From positions 99,045-163,044 of the forward strand of contig JAJCZA010000017.1 in NCBI GenBank assembly GCA_029262635.1: a stretch of DNA of 64,000 nt, written 5' to 3'. This stretch comes from Vampirovibrionales bacterium. GTDB taxonomy: Bacteria > Cyanobacteriota > Vampirovibrionia > Vampirovibrionales > Vampirovibrionaceae. Each line of letters opens with the position of its first letter. Within the stretch, counting starts at the first letter, position 1. The notes below the pieces were generated by a model that worked only from the letters and a program-made list of their open reading frames with translations, was not told the DNA's origin and made no database searches. Positions 1 through 9,337 of the stretch are shown here, piece after piece. Made by a program: the position numbers and the translations under genes.

Positions 1-313
1 CAAGAAAAACAACGAACCCTAAAACTTCAACACCGAGCATATGAACAATTTCATAGCAAATAACAATGAGGCCAGGCGAAGGTCCATTAATTTGTAGCGG
101 AACACCGCTAATGATACCGGCTGTAATTCCGCCAACCATAGCGGAAAACAAACCCCATGCCGGATCAACACCCGAAGCGACCGCAACACCAATAGACAAA
201 GGAAGCGCGACAAAGAAAACCGTTAACGCAGCACCCAAATCCTTAACTAGGTTTCGTTGTTTCCCTTTTTTCTCTTCCATAGACCCTGCTGTATTTTTCG
301 TAACCTGTGACAT
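1..313 (-). CDS. SulP-family anion transporter, N-terminal fragment (runs off the window)
   Basis: The minus strand is open from an ATG at 313-311 to the window edge (104 codons). The product starts with a short charged cytoplasmic tail and then reads DLGAALTVFFVALPLSIGVA, followed by an SGVDPAWGLFSAMVGG stretch and NGPSPGLIVI. This is the typical first and second transmembrane region of SulP/SLC26 transporters, including the NGPS-type loop. The family moves sulfate, bicarbonate or other anions across the inner membrane; the substrate cannot be told from this piece. A second in-frame ATG lies 10 codons further in. The C-terminal part and any STAS domain are outside the window. Confidence 0.85.
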   Translation of the reverse strand, partial: MSQVTKNTAGSMEEKKGKQRNLVKDLGAALTVFFVALPLSIGVAVASGVDPAWGLFSAMVGGITAGIISGVPLQINGPSPGLIVICYEIVHMLGVEVLGFVVFL

Positions 314-466
314 AAAAGTCAGTCTCTCTAATAACAATAATACGACTAAGTTGATAAAGGGAAGATGGCTCCTTTTTTCTTCCTGTATTATTCACTCTTT
401 CTGTTGTTGATTCAATATTTTATATTGATAATGACAATTATGACTCAGAATCGGGGAAACCATTTT

Positions 467-3400
467 TTAGGTTCGAGGTGATTTTAGTCGTTTAATGACA
501 GGGCCATTAACCCTTTTTCTGGCGTGCGCAAGTGTTTTATTAAACGTTTTTCGTTCGAGAGGTGACATTTCCAAGTGTTCTGAAGCGGTTTGAATATGTT
601 TTAGCATATTTTCCGTTCGGCGAATGGCATTAAAAATGGCACCACGTTCCGGGTGATTTTGAATCGAACCCCAATGAGAAGTATCCCGTATCCAATGCCG
701 AATAACATCCACATGTTTCATGTTGATAAAAGGGACAGGCAGAAACCCTCCTACTTCTCGCTGCGCATGCTCATAACTATTTCGGCTTAACTGACGCAGT
801 TTGTTCAGTGCCAAATCAAACGGGTAGGATTCCTTGGTATTTTCATCCCCTTCCTCTCGGCTATCCAACTGATTAACTTCGCCGAGTTCCTCAACGGGCT
901 TGTTAACCATGGTGGATAACAAAGTAATTAGGTGATAGGCATCCAGCTCTTGTAATACGCCTTGCTCTAATGCCTTGGCAAGAAGCAAGTGGTTCTGTCC
1001 TGGAATTTCACTGGCTATTTTTCCTCGTCGGGTCAGGCGATTTTTTGCATCCAGAAAGCCTTCTCGGAAGAGAGAGCTTCTTATCCGGTGATAAGAATTA
1101 ACGAAGCGACTTGAAGGATCTTCCACTTCGGTCGTGTTATCTGGATTTTCAGCTAACAATTTTTCTTGTTCTTTTCGTGCTTGAAAAACAGCCAGCGAGC
1201 GTTGAATTAACTTTTCAACCACATCCGTTTCGTTGCGGTTAAGCAAGTTTAAAATCTGATAGGTAGATAGCTTAAGCTGGCTTTGAATGGGCAACGCCGG
1301 CTCGGTGATCATGTCAATAAAGGCGGAGCGTTCTTCTTGAAGGGTCACTGGCTTCTTAGGGCTTTCTAAAGGGGTCTCTAAGCCTGTTTTCGTATAGGGC
1401 AGGATATAAAACCCTTCCTCATGCTTGCCTTTTCGGCCCGCACGCCCACCGGTTTGGATCAGGGTGGATGAATCGATCATCTCGCCTACCCGCTCGTAAG
1501 AAAACTGCACGACAGTTCTAAAAGGTGCGTCTAGCCCTACGGCGAGTGTATCGGTTCCAAAGACAACTTTCAAAAGCCCCTGATCCAATAGCGTTTCCAC
1601 CAGTTTTTTCTCACTAGGGAGCATACCCGCGTGATGAGCGGCAACCCCTTTTCGAGCCCATCTTAACACGTCACTATCCGTCTGTACTTTCTGTTTAACG
1701 AGTTTACCTTCAGCGTCTAAGGTTTCAACCATCTGTTCTTCACGTAATTCAGGAAACCGATTCGGCTGTATGAACTCCTGAATGACCTCTTCAATAGCAT
1801 CTTTTTCATCCTGTGTCACTAAGGGTCGAAGCTTTTTGGGCGACCACTGTTGATGCTCTTCGGTTAAAGGTTCGTCGGATAAGGCTTCCGCTAATTTTAG
1901 TGCTTTGCGACGACATCCGTCCCGGCTGTAGATGACAAAGAGAGCGGGCAGTAGGTTATGGGACCGTGACCCATTTTCGCGTTGGAGTAGCCCGACCACT
2001 TCCAGTACGTTGGGGGCTTCTTGAGAATTAAGTTGGCGCGTTGTTTGAAAGGCCTGTTTAAAAGTTTTGGTTAACGGGGGTAAGGTAAGTGAGAGTTCAG
2101 CCTCTCTTTCCAGAGCCTTAACACGGCTTTCTTGGCGTTCAATGCTCTGCTCTGTTCTCCGAATCTGTTGAGCTTGCCCGCCGGGTCGATCGGTTTTGTT
2201 TTTCAGGTTTTCCAGTTCACGCTGGTAGCCCGCCAGCTTCTTTTTGGCATAGGTTAGTTTAAATTCAAATTCTCTTTTCTGCAGGGCTTTTAACTGGTTT
2301 GTGGTTGCGTTTAATTCGGATTGAAGATCCGAAAGTTCTTTTTGCATGGTCTTAAAATTAATGAGAGGTTGCCCTGAAGAGTCCTTTTCATTTTGAAGTG
2401 AGTGCCATTGGTCTGATAGTTGCTGCGTTTCTTTTTGTAAAGCCTCTTCCAAAAGAGAATACTGATAGTCGTATTGGGTTATTTCCTCTTCCATTTGTTG
2501 AATGCGCTTTTGAGGGTTGTTTAAATATTGAACAGAAGGAAACTGCTCTTGAACTTGAAAGCTTTCATTTCTATATTGCCGCTTGAGCGAACGTATTTTT
2601 TCCTTGAGTCCATTCAGGCTTTTTAGGGAATTTATAAAGTCAGCCTCCCCTTTAATCTTACTCTTATCAAGGTGTTTCTCTATAAGTGTTTGTTCTATTT
2701 TTTGATGTTTGTCTGAGACGTCCTGAAGTGCTTTAGACGTCCTTCTTATTAAATGAGAAAGCCATTGCCCGCGTAATGTTCGCGCGTTTTGTTTGAGAGT
2801 ATGAATCTCCTGTTTTAGGCGTTCTATCTCTTCTAGGTTCCTTTGTGATAAGTGGGTGTCAATATGGCGCTGACGGGACTGGCGAAGCTTCTTGTAAGCA
2901 TTTTGTTTTTCTTCCAGCATGGTGGTTTGGTTTTCAATAGCTAACCGAAGGGCTTTGACTTGATCTTGTTGACCCTGATCCCGTTCAAAAATTTCAATCA
3001 ATGTGGGCGAACCGTTTTTTGAGCGGCCTAAAAACATATGGCGAAGCGGGACAGGGCGCTCATCCGCTTGAATCAGTTTGACGACTTTTGGGGATGTTGC
3101 TTCTCCTGAACCCAATGATGGCTTGACACCTAATTTTCCTGCTAAAGTGCTCAACCCCCCTACAAGACGTGATTTCCAGGGGGTTTTACTTGAATCGAGG
3201 GGTAAAAGAGGGCCTTCCTGACGGTTTCTTTCGCGAAGTTCATTGAGCCACTCCACGATGACTGGCGCGTTGCCAATCGAGGCGGATAAATAGACTTGTT
3301 GGATCTGATTGGGTGTTAATATAATGGCTTCTTCCCAAGTGGTTCCTCGGTCTTCATCGCCAATAAAATGGAGTTCATCAGGGACGGCAGTTTGAACCGA

Positions 3401-3970
3401 GTGGAGTAGATCCAGATTCTTTTCCGGAGCTGTTAATATATTTTGCCAAACCTCAGCCGTCATGAACAAAATAGGGGCATCCCGATTTTGAGTAACATCC
3501 CCGGTCATCAGCCCCACATTTTCCTCGCCATAGATTTCGGCAAATTTTTCATATTTTTCATTTAGTACAGCTTTTCGGGGCAGTGTATAAACCAACCGCT
3601 TGGACTGCAGAAGTGATGAATGGTTTAAGGCACGCTGAACCAAAAATTCAGGAATCAATGTCTTTCCTGAGCCTGTAGGGGCTGCAACAAGGAGGCTATC
3701 CCCTTTGGCTAGTATTTGGACCCCTTCCCTCTGAAAGGGTTCTAACGCTTTAATATGAGGGTACTTCTGCCGGATCAATTCTTCAAATAGTTGCACCTGA
3801 GATTCCGGCGAAGGCGTTTGTGAACCAAAACGGACAGACTCCTTAGAGGCCTTAAAAGCATCATTGCTCTCCGCTTCCTTCTGAAGGGGCAGACGCACTA
3901 AAGGGTCCAGAAGTGTTGACACGGACCTCTGGTTAGTTTGAGAGGATTGAATTAACCCATTCAACTGCAT
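467..3970 (-). CDS. Ski2-like DExH helicase with a long coiled-coil insertion
   Basis: Large superfamily 2 helicase of 1167 residues. Seen motifs: Walker A APTGSGKT at residues 97-104, DELH box at 198-201 followed by GDEDRGTTWEE as in Ski2/Mtr4 proteins, SASIGN at 229-234, AHHAGMLPSEK near 775, VFGTDTLAVGLDAP near 800, and motif VI QTGGRAGRKG near 840. About 300 residues between the two RecA domains (roughly 335-640) are Lys/Glu/Gln-rich with heptad character, so they should form a long coiled coil. The C-terminus, past residue 880, is helical as in DSHCT-type tails. Ski2 relatives unwind RNA ahead of decay or processing, so an RNA role is inferred. The gene stands alone, divergent from the DUF2993 gene. 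Confidence 0.85.
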   Translation of the reverse strand: MQLNGLIQSSQTNQRSVSTLLDPLVRLPLQKEAESNDAFKASKESVRFGSQTPSPESQVQLFEELIRQKYPHIKALEPFQREGVQILAKGDSLLVAAPTGSGKTLIPEFLVQRALNHSSLLQSKRLVYTLPRKAVLNEKYEKFAEIYGEENVGLMTGDVTQNRDAPILFMTAEVWQNILTAPEKNLDLLHSVQTAVPDELHFIGDEDRGTTWEEAIILTPNQIQQVYLSASIGNAPVIVEWLNELRERNRQEGPLLPLDSSKTPWKSRLVGGLSTLAGKLGVKPSLGSGEATSPKVVKLIQADERPVPLRHMFLGRSKNGSPTLIEIFERDQGQQDQVKALRLAIENQTTMLEEKQNAYKKLRQSRQRHIDTHLSQRNLEEIERLKQEIHTLKQNARTLRGQWLSHLIRRTSKALQDVSDKHQKIEQTLIEKHLDKSKIKGEADFINSLKSLNGLKEKIRSLKRQYRNESFQVQEQFPSVQYLNNPQKRIQQMEEEITQYDYQYSLLEEALQKETQQLSDQWHSLQNEKDSSGQPLINFKTMQKELSDLQSELNATTNQLKALQKREFEFKLTYAKKKLAGYQRELENLKNKTDRPGGQAQQIRRTEQSIERQESRVKALEREAELSLTLPPLTKTFKQAFQTTRQLNSQEAPNVLEVVGLLQRENGSRSHNLLPALFVIYSRDGCRRKALKLAEALSDEPLTEEHQQWSPKKLRPLVTQDEKDAIEEVIQEFIQPNRFPELREEQMVETLDAEGKLVKQKVQTDSDVLRWARKGVAAHHAGMLPSEKKLVETLLDQGLLKVVFGTDTLAVGLDAPFRTVVQFSYERVGEMIDSSTLIQTGGRAGRKGKHEEGFYILPYTKTGLETPLESPKKPVTLQEERSAFIDMITEPALPIQSQLKLSTYQILNLLNRNETDVVEKLIQRSLAVFQARKEQEKLLAENPDNTTEVEDPSSRFVNSYHRIRSSLFREGFLDAKNRLTRRGKIASEIPGQNHLLLAKALEQGVLQELDAYHLITLLSTMVNKPVEELGEVNQLDSREEGDENTKESYPFDLALNKLRQLSRNSYEHAQREVGGFLPVPFINMKHVDVIRHWIRDTSHWGSIQNHPERGAIFNAIRRTENMLKHIQTASEHLEMSPLERKTFNKTLAHARKRVNGPVIKRLKSPRT

Positions 3971-4196
3971 TGAAAACCATTCCCAACCGATAGGCTACTG
4001 TTATTTGAGCCAAGTTCTAATCTATCGCCAATCATAGATTAAAAATCAAAAGAATACTACAATCTTAAAACATAAAACCCAACCCCTTCGTTAGAATTGC
4101 CCAACCCAAAGCACCTTTCTTGACTTTCCTCTTGATTACAACATGTTACAAAATGGCTTCTCCGCTTACGATCCAGTTTCTCTTTTTCGTTTGGGG

Positions 4197-4202
4197 TACA
4201 AT
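4197..4202 (+). promoter_or_regulatory. Possible -10 box for the DUF2993 gene
   Basis: TACAAT lies 31 bases before the chosen ATG at 4234. No good -35 is visible at 16-18 bases upstream. Position and sequence fit a sigma-70 type -10 element, but the support is weak. Confidence 0.3.
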
Positions 4203-4233
4203 AAATCACGCCCCACACAATGGAGATCACCCA

Positions 4234-5115
4234 ATGAAAATAAGCTACTCTAAATTGCTCGCTTTTCTATCTGTTTTACTCTTTCTCCTGACACTGGCTT
4301 TACCTTTTTCGATCGCACAAGCCGAAGAGGTGACTCTGATTAACGCGGGGACTGTTGGAATCACCGATTTACCCACCAGTAGCGCTCGTTCCATTACATT
4401 GGATATTCAGGACGCACGATTTTCTAGCCGTTCCGTGGGTCGGCTTAAGCTTCAGGCCAATGGTATCGATTTCAAGCAGGGCGTTCTCCAGTCACTCAAA
4501 GCGGATATGATCAATGGTCACTTTGACAATAATATTAAAGTGGATGAATTTATTATCAATACAAACAGTTTTTCGTTCGATACGCTGGAACTCCTAAGCC
4601 ATCAGCGGTTTATTCTAGATCAACCGGTAACTGCCCAAGTTGAATTACATATTTCTGAAGAAAACTTGCAAAACTTTTTTGCCCACCCTAAAACGGTTAC
4701 CAAGCTGGAGCAAGCCATTCGCAAGAAAACCGGTGGGATGGACCTCATCCGTTTTTCTAACCCAACCCTGGATTTATTGGGTGGCGAAAAAATCCGAATG
4801 AACCTAATGGTCGTGGTGGGTCAAGCTATTGCCGCTCCCATTACCATTGAAGGACAAATGAAAATTAAACGGCAAAAACTCATGTTTCGAGATTTAAAAG
4901 TAACCTCCAGCGATACCGCTTTACCTGTGGACATTGCCTCGGCCATTCAAAGCCAATTGAATAAGCTGGTGGATCTGGAAAAACTGGGTGCCAAAAATAA
5001 TTTTGTTATTCTGGCTCGAAGCGTGAAAGGCACCAAGCATAAAGTGTCCATCACCGGACTGGCCACCATGACTCGTCTTGAGTTTGGCTCTCATGACCGT
5101 ATTTCCAAACACTAA
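4234..5115 (+). CDS. DUF2993 / LmeA-like secreted lipid-binding protein
   Basis: The ATG at 4234 is preferred because GGAGAT lies 8 bases upstream and a clean signal peptide follows (KLLAFLSVLLFLLTLALPFS then IAQA-E), giving about 293 residues. An upstream in-frame ATG at 4120 would bury this peptide. The mature part has the features of the DUF2993 family common in cyanobacteria and actinobacteria: a Ser/Arg-rich strand region, repeated LKADMINGHFDNN-like beta strands, and a final alternating strand region ending in VSITG. The family is thought to bind phospholipid in the cell envelope (LmeA in mycobacteria). The gene ends 22 bases before queA, so co-transcription is likely. Confidence 0.75.
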   Translation: MKISYSKLLAFLSVLLFLLTLALPFSIAQAEEVTLINAGTVGITDLPTSSARSITLDIQDARFSSRSVGRLKLQANGIDFKQGVLQSLKADMINGHFDNNIKVDEFIINTNSFSFDTLELLSHQRFILDQPVTAQVELHISEENLQNFFAHPKTVTKLEQAIRKKTGGMDLIRFSNPTLDLLGGEKIRMNLMVVVGQAIAAPITIEGQMKIKRQKLMFRDLKVTSSDTALPVDIASAIQSQLNKLVDLEKLGAKNNFVILARSVKGTKHKVSITGLATMTRLEFGSHDRISKH

Positions 5116-5137
5116 ACGACACGGGTTCTCCAGTCTA

Positions 5138-6229
5138 ATGAGTACAATCAAATCACAACCGCCGGGTCTTCAACTTTCCGATTATGACTTCACCCTCCCT
5201 CGTCATCTCGTGGCTCGCTATCCGCTAGCTCAGCGGGATCATTCCCGGATGATGACCCTCAATAGAAGAACCGGTGCCGTTGGTCATGACTCATTCAACA
5301 ACCTACTCCAGTGGGTTCAGCCCGGCGATTTACTTGTTCTAAACAACACACAGGTCTTGCCGGCCCGACTACTCGGCAATCGACAAGGGCATACGGGTAA
5401 AGTCGAAATTTTTCTCCTTCACCCTACTATTGTCAGCGATAAAACGCCTCAAACTCCGATATGGTACGCACTTATGCGCCCAGCTAAAAAGTTAAAACCC
5501 GGTACCCGCATTGAACTACCGAACACAAAAACCACTCTGACGGTTCTTTCTCAGGAAGAAAGGGGCAAAGGGCAAGTGCAAATCCATTTGGATGGTTTTG
5601 AGACCATGGAGGCTCTCATGACAGCCGTCGGCGAAATGCCCATTCCACCCTATCTCGAACGCGCCGCCGAAAAATCGGACCAAACCACGTATCAGACGAT
5701 TTACGCCAAGGTCCCCGGTGCTCAAGCGGCCCCCACAGCGGGCCTGCATTTTACAGAAACCCTGTTTGACGCGTTAAAGCAACATGGGGTTAATATCGCT
5801 GAACTTACGCTTTCTGTTAGCAGTGGTACATTCCGTGATGTGGAAACCGAAGACATCACAGGACACCTAATGGATCCTGAGCATTACAGGTTAAATTCGG
5901 AAGCCGCTCAAACGATTTTAGAAACAAAGCGTCAAGGTGGACGCGTGATTGCTGTTGGAACCACCGTCGCCAAAACACTGGAAACGATAGCGCAAAAATA
6001 TAACGGTCAGCTTCAAGCTGACACCGACTGGAGCCGTTTATTTATCTACCCCGGATTTCAGTTTCAGATGGTAGACGCCTTGTTGACCAACTTTCACCTT
6101 CCCAAAACCACCCTTCTTATGTTGGTTAGTGCTTTCTCTCGGCGAGAATTCATTCTAAACGCCTACGAAAGTGCGATTCAGGATGAATACCGATTCTTTA
6201 GTTATGGTGATTGTATGCTAATTCATTAA
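5138..6229 (+). CDS. queA: S-adenosylmethionine:tRNA ribosyltransferase-isomerase QueA
   Basis: Makes epoxyqueuosine in tRNA by moving the ribosyl group of SAM onto preQ1 at position 34. The protein is 363 residues, normal for the family. Diagnostic stretches are present: LSDYDFTLPRHLVARYP at the N-terminus, GDLLVLNNTQVLPARL, AAPTAGLHFT, VGTTVAKTLE and the C-terminal TNFHLPKTTLLMLVSAF. The open frame extends upstream to 5078 inside the previous gene, but the ATG at 5138 gives the expected N-terminus. Its ribosome binding site is poor, which suggests coupling to the DUF2993 gene ahead. A queF gene for the preceding pathway step lies at 51.4 kb. Confidence 0.96.
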   Translation: MSTIKSQPPGLQLSDYDFTLPRHLVARYPLAQRDHSRMMTLNRRTGAVGHDSFNNLLQWVQPGDLLVLNNTQVLPARLLGNRQGHTGKVEIFLLHPTIVSDKTPQTPIWYALMRPAKKLKPGTRIELPNTKTTLTVLSQEERGKGQVQIHLDGFETMEALMTAVGEMPIPPYLERAAEKSDQTTYQTIYAKVPGAQAAPTAGLHFTETLFDALKQHGVNIAELTLSVSSGTFRDVETEDITGHLMDPEHYRLNSEAAQTILETKRQGGRVIAVGTTVAKTLETIAQKYNGQLQADTDWSRLFIYPGFQFQMVDALLTNFHLPKTTLLMLVSAFSRREFILNAYESAIQDEYRFFSYGDCMLIH

Positions 6230-6356
6230 CGGGCATTAAGTTGTTACAATTTTGATACAAAACCAAAAATCGCCCTTTAGCTTTCAAGCGAATCTACGAT
6301 ATTTATATTATAGCGAACATCTTGTAACATTTTTTTCTCAAATTTTTTATTCTATT

Positions 6357-6381
6357 GCCTCGATAAAAATCGAGGCTTTTT
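6357..6381 (+). terminator. Rho-independent terminator after queA
   Basis: GCCTCGAT, loop AAAA, ATCGAGGC, then TTTTT. Eight perfect base pairs with a tetraloop and a U tract, 128 bases after the queA stop. Confidence 0.85.
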
Positions 6382-6487
6382 ATTGACGATTCTCCCTTCT
6401 TCCTCTCCCATCTGCGAGAAGGATGAAATTTCGACAAATATCGACTATGATCCTAAATAGGCCGTGTATACCTTAAGAGGTTTCCCC

Positions 6488-7888
6488 ATGGGCAGAGACA
6501 AACAGACCATAACCCAACTGGTAGAGGCTCTTGCGAAAGTGCTTTGCACCCTAGTTTTAATCGCTTTGTTTTCGGGTAACGCATTTGCGGATCCACTAGG
6601 CGATTATGAAACGAGCCTGTTTGGGCAACGCTATGAAACCGAATCGATCACGGATCGCCTTTCCCGACTAGAGTCCAGTATTTTTGGCAAACCGCAAACC
6701 GGTGATTTAAGCCAACGGGAAGCCCGATTAAAACAAGTTCTCTCCTCCATAATACCCGAAGCACAGGAGCTAAAACGAGAACCGGTTTCCACTTTAGCTC
6801 CTGCAACGACTCCACATCGAGAGGAAGTAACGGATTACCCTGCCATTACAGCGGTTGAACAAGTGGTTTACAGCCGAACGTTTCCTCATGAAGATATTAC
6901 CAAACGGCTTCAACGACTCGAATTAAAACTTTTTGAGCGCTCTTTTACTCAACAATCCCTGTCGGACAGGGTGGATCAGCTTAAGCGTCGAGTGCCTGAG
7001 TCTATGTTTACGGCCATGCCTCGAACGCATACAGCATCGCCCTCTCGCCCTCGACACCAGACTAATTTTCAAAACAATACTCAGGAATTAAAGGGACCGC
7101 TAGTCGGCCTTCATCAAACCCTTGACGAAATGGAGCAACATACTTTTGGCAGTGTCTCTAAAGGTAAACTTTTAACGGAACGATTGGATGCCTTGGAGCG
7201 TCAGAACTTTAGGCAGACTTTTTCTGGAGAATCCTTGGAAACCCGTGTAAGCCGACTCCAAAGTTTTCTGCAATACTCCATCCGTCCTCAATTTCCTTCT
7301 TCTCGAGCACGACCCCACTCCAATTCCAACTACTCTTCGCCTCCCACTCAACTTGTGACCCCATCCACCACAACCCATACACAAGTCTATCAGCGACAAA
7401 CCCCTTTTGGTACAAACACCCAACGTTCGAGCCAAAGTTTTTATACCAGTGCACCGGGTCAGGTTGTTTTTCAAGAAACGTATAGCTATCCAGGCTACGA
7501 CCCGAAATATCAGACAGGTGGTACAGCCGGTACCCAGCGTTCCAGACGCTATACAACTTACCCTTATACCACCACACGGACTCGAACCTATTACTCAAAC
7601 CCACAACCTGCCAACACCCAATATCATTACAGCATCACACCGGACATGATCCAAAAGCTGGAATCATTAGAGGTAAAAACATTTGGTAAAATTAACCGCT
7701 CAGATCCCCTCTTGACCCGGCTAACTCGCCTAGAACTCAAACTGACCGGCAAGGTGGACTCAAACTTTTCGCCCGCTGAGCGGCTGAACCACTTACTGTA
7801 TCAAAGCCACCGAAGTCGATTAAACCTTAAAAACTGGCCCCCCTTCTCTTCTTCAGCGAGTGAGAACATTGAGGTCGACCCAATTTAA
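6488..7888 (+). CDS. Secreted protein with four LFG/RL-RLE repeats
   Basis: No enzyme family recognised. The ATG at 6488 has AAGAGG 7 bases upstream; a GTG at 6464 is in frame but has no such site. A signal peptide follows (VLCTLVLIALFSGNAFA). Four degenerate repeats of about 45 residues can be aligned, at nucleotides about 6605-6730, 6850-6985, 7120-7262 and 7660-7800. Each reads roughly LE..(L/T)FG......(L/I)..RL.RLE...F.......RL..L, for example SLFGQRYETESITDRLSRLE. A Ser/Thr/Tyr/Pro-rich linker of about 130 residues separates repeats 3 and 4. The repeats look like short amphipathic helical hairpins. I recall similar repeats in Melainabacteria. The 3' end overlaps bioF by 36 bases tail to tail. 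Confidence 0.8.
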   Translation: MGRDKQTITQLVEALAKVLCTLVLIALFSGNAFADPLGDYETSLFGQRYETESITDRLSRLESSIFGKPQTGDLSQREARLKQVLSSIIPEAQELKREPVSTLAPATTPHREEVTDYPAITAVEQVVYSRTFPHEDITKRLQRLELKLFERSFTQQSLSDRVDQLKRRVPESMFTAMPRTHTASPSRPRHQTNFQNNTQELKGPLVGLHQTLDEMEQHTFGSVSKGKLLTERLDALERQNFRQTFSGESLETRVSRLQSFLQYSIRPQFPSSRARPHSNSNYSSPPTQLVTPSTTTHTQVYQRQTPFGTNTQRSSQSFYTSAPGQVVFQETYSYPGYDPKYQTGGTAGTQRSRRYTTYPYTTTRTRTYYSNPQPANTQYHYSITPDMIQKLESLEVKTFGKINRSDPLLTRLTRLELKLTGKVDSNFSPAERLNHLLYQSHRSRLNLKNWPPFSSSASENIEVDPI

Positions 7889-9040
7889 CACGGTTTTTGA
7901 CAATGCCGAAGCAAACGCATCCAGTTGCTCTCGGCTATGCACGGCGGAAATAGAAATCCGAAGCCGCTCACTTCCTTCCGGTACCGTTGGCGGACGAATA
8001 CCCTGAACAAAAAAGCCTTGTTGTAAAAGGGCTTCACAAACAGGCATCGTCTGCTGGCCTAGTATAATAGGAATAATTTGCGAATGGCTTTCCGGTTGAC
8101 CCTCTAAAATCGGTGCCAAGCAAGATTTAAAATAACGTACGTTATCCCACAAGCATTCTTTTAAGCGGCTATCCGACTGGACAATGGTCAGTGCAGCTTC
8201 AGCAGTGGCAACCACGGCAGGGGGAAGAGCCGTCGAGTAGATAAACCCTCGAGAACGGTTGGTTAATACCTCCATTAACGCTTGAGAACCAGCCACATAG
8301 GCACCAAACCCACCCAACGCCTTACTAAAGGTTCCCATGTGGAGTGTCACTCGTTCCGTTTCCCCTTCAGCTTCCACTAATCCACTGCTCCGTTTATCAC
8401 CCCATAAACCAGTGGCATGTGCTTCATCTAGCATCACCAAAGCGTTATACTGTTCAGCAAGATCCAACAAGTGGCCCAACTGACCTTTTAAACTATCACC
8501 ATCCATGGAAAATACGGTATCCGAGATAATCCATTTCCGTTGATCCGCAGGCACTTTTCTTAGCCGGGATTCCAAGTTCGTCATATCTAGATGAGCATAG
8601 CGTACCAGCCGGGCTCCAGAAAGTAGGCAACCATCCACGAGGCTGGCATGGTTCAAGCGATCCATAAACACGTAATCCCCTTTACCTAATAGTGCCTGGA
8701 TAACTCCCACATTGGCCTGATAGCCCGAATTAAAAATTCGGGCCGATTCGGTGCCTTTAAAGCGAGCAACCGATTCTTCCAGTTGTTTGATGGGTAACGA
8801 CGTTCCAGAAACCAAACGAGAAGACCCCGACCCGGTCCCATATCGCTGAATTGCTTCATAAGCGGCCGTCTTCAGCCTTTTATCCTGAGCCAAACCCAAG
8901 TAGTGATTGCTACAAAAATCTACAGCCAACTGACCATCAACTCTAACTTGAGGCCAGTTAGTCGCAGGTTCAACAGTTCGGCAGTAACGAAACCGATCCT
9001 GAGCTGTTAATTCTTCGAGTTCGGCTTCATAAGGATTCAT
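7853..9040 (-). CDS. bioF: 8-amino-7-oxononanoate synthase BioF (alpha-oxoamine synthase)
   Basis: PLP enzyme that condenses pimeloyl-ACP/CoA with alanine in biotin synthesis. Family marks in order: DFCSNHYLGLA, GTGSGSSRLVSGTS, FNSGYQANVG, DRLNHASLVDG, DTVFSMDGDS, MLDEAHATGLWG and the PLP lysine in TFSKALGGFGAY. It is 395 residues, as expected. The close relative Kbl (glycine C-acetyltransferase) cannot be fully excluded, but FIYSTALPP favours BioF. It is the last gene of an operon after an IscA-like and an Nfu-like gene, starting 18 bases after the Nfu stop. This is sensible, since biotin synthase needs Fe-S clusters. The last 36 bases overlap the convergent repeat-protein gene. Confidence 0.88.
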   Translation of the reverse strand: MNPYEAELEELTAQDRFRYCRTVEPATNWPQVRVDGQLAVDFCSNHYLGLAQDKRLKTAAYEAIQRYGTGSGSSRLVSGTSLPIKQLEESVARFKGTESARIFNSGYQANVGVIQALLGKGDYVFMDRLNHASLVDGCLLSGARLVRYAHLDMTNLESRLRKVPADQRKWIISDTVFSMDGDSLKGQLGHLLDLAEQYNALVMLDEAHATGLWGDKRSSGLVEAEGETERVTLHMGTFSKALGGFGAYVAGSQALMEVLTNRSRGFIYSTALPPAVVATAEAALTIVQSDSRLKECLWDNVRYFKSCLAPILEGQPESHSQIIPIILGQQTMPVCEALLQQGFFVQGIRPPTVPEGSERLRISISAVHSREQLDAFASALSKTVLNWVDLNVLTR

Positions 9041-9058
9041 TTTGAATTATCCGCGTGC

Positions 9059-9298
9059 CTAGGGAACCGCAACCACTTCTGTAATGCCGGGTACCTGCTG
9101 TTTAAGCTGTTCTTCAATACCCATTTTCAAGGTATATGTTGAACTTGGACAAGTCCCACATGCGCCCTGGAGGCGGAGTTGGACCACACCTTCATCGGTT
9201 ACATCCACGAGCTCCATATCGCCACCATCGGCTTGCAGATAGGGGCGGAGGGCTTCCAAAACTTCCTGAACTTTCGCTAAATCAATGACCGAACTCAT
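9059..9298 (-). CDS. NifU C-terminal-domain protein (Nfu-type Fe-S carrier)
   Basis: A 79-residue protein consisting only of the NifU C-terminal domain. It opens with [20 protein letters not shown] and carries the cluster-binding CxxC in [20 protein letters not shown]. Such proteins hold a 4Fe-4S cluster between two subunits and hand it to target enzymes. It sits between the IscA-like gene (39 bases upstream) and bioF (18 bases downstream), so the three genes appear to form one operon. Confidence 0.93.
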   Translation of the reverse strand: MSSVIDLAKVQEVLEALRPYLQADGGDMELVDVTDEGVVQLRLQGACGTCPSSTYTLKMGIEEQLKQQVPGITEVVAVP

Positions 9299-9337
9299 CT
9301 CTTGTTTACCTTTTTCGTTAATGAATAAATGGTTTCG

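Noticed and set aside
66..410. 114-residue + strand frame at the left end
   Set aside because: It is the complement of the SulP transporter start, which gives a clear family match on the minus strand.
7172..7649. Several 80-130 residue frames inside the repeat-protein gene
   Set aside because: They are frame shadows of a Thr/Pro-rich coding region with no independent start signals.
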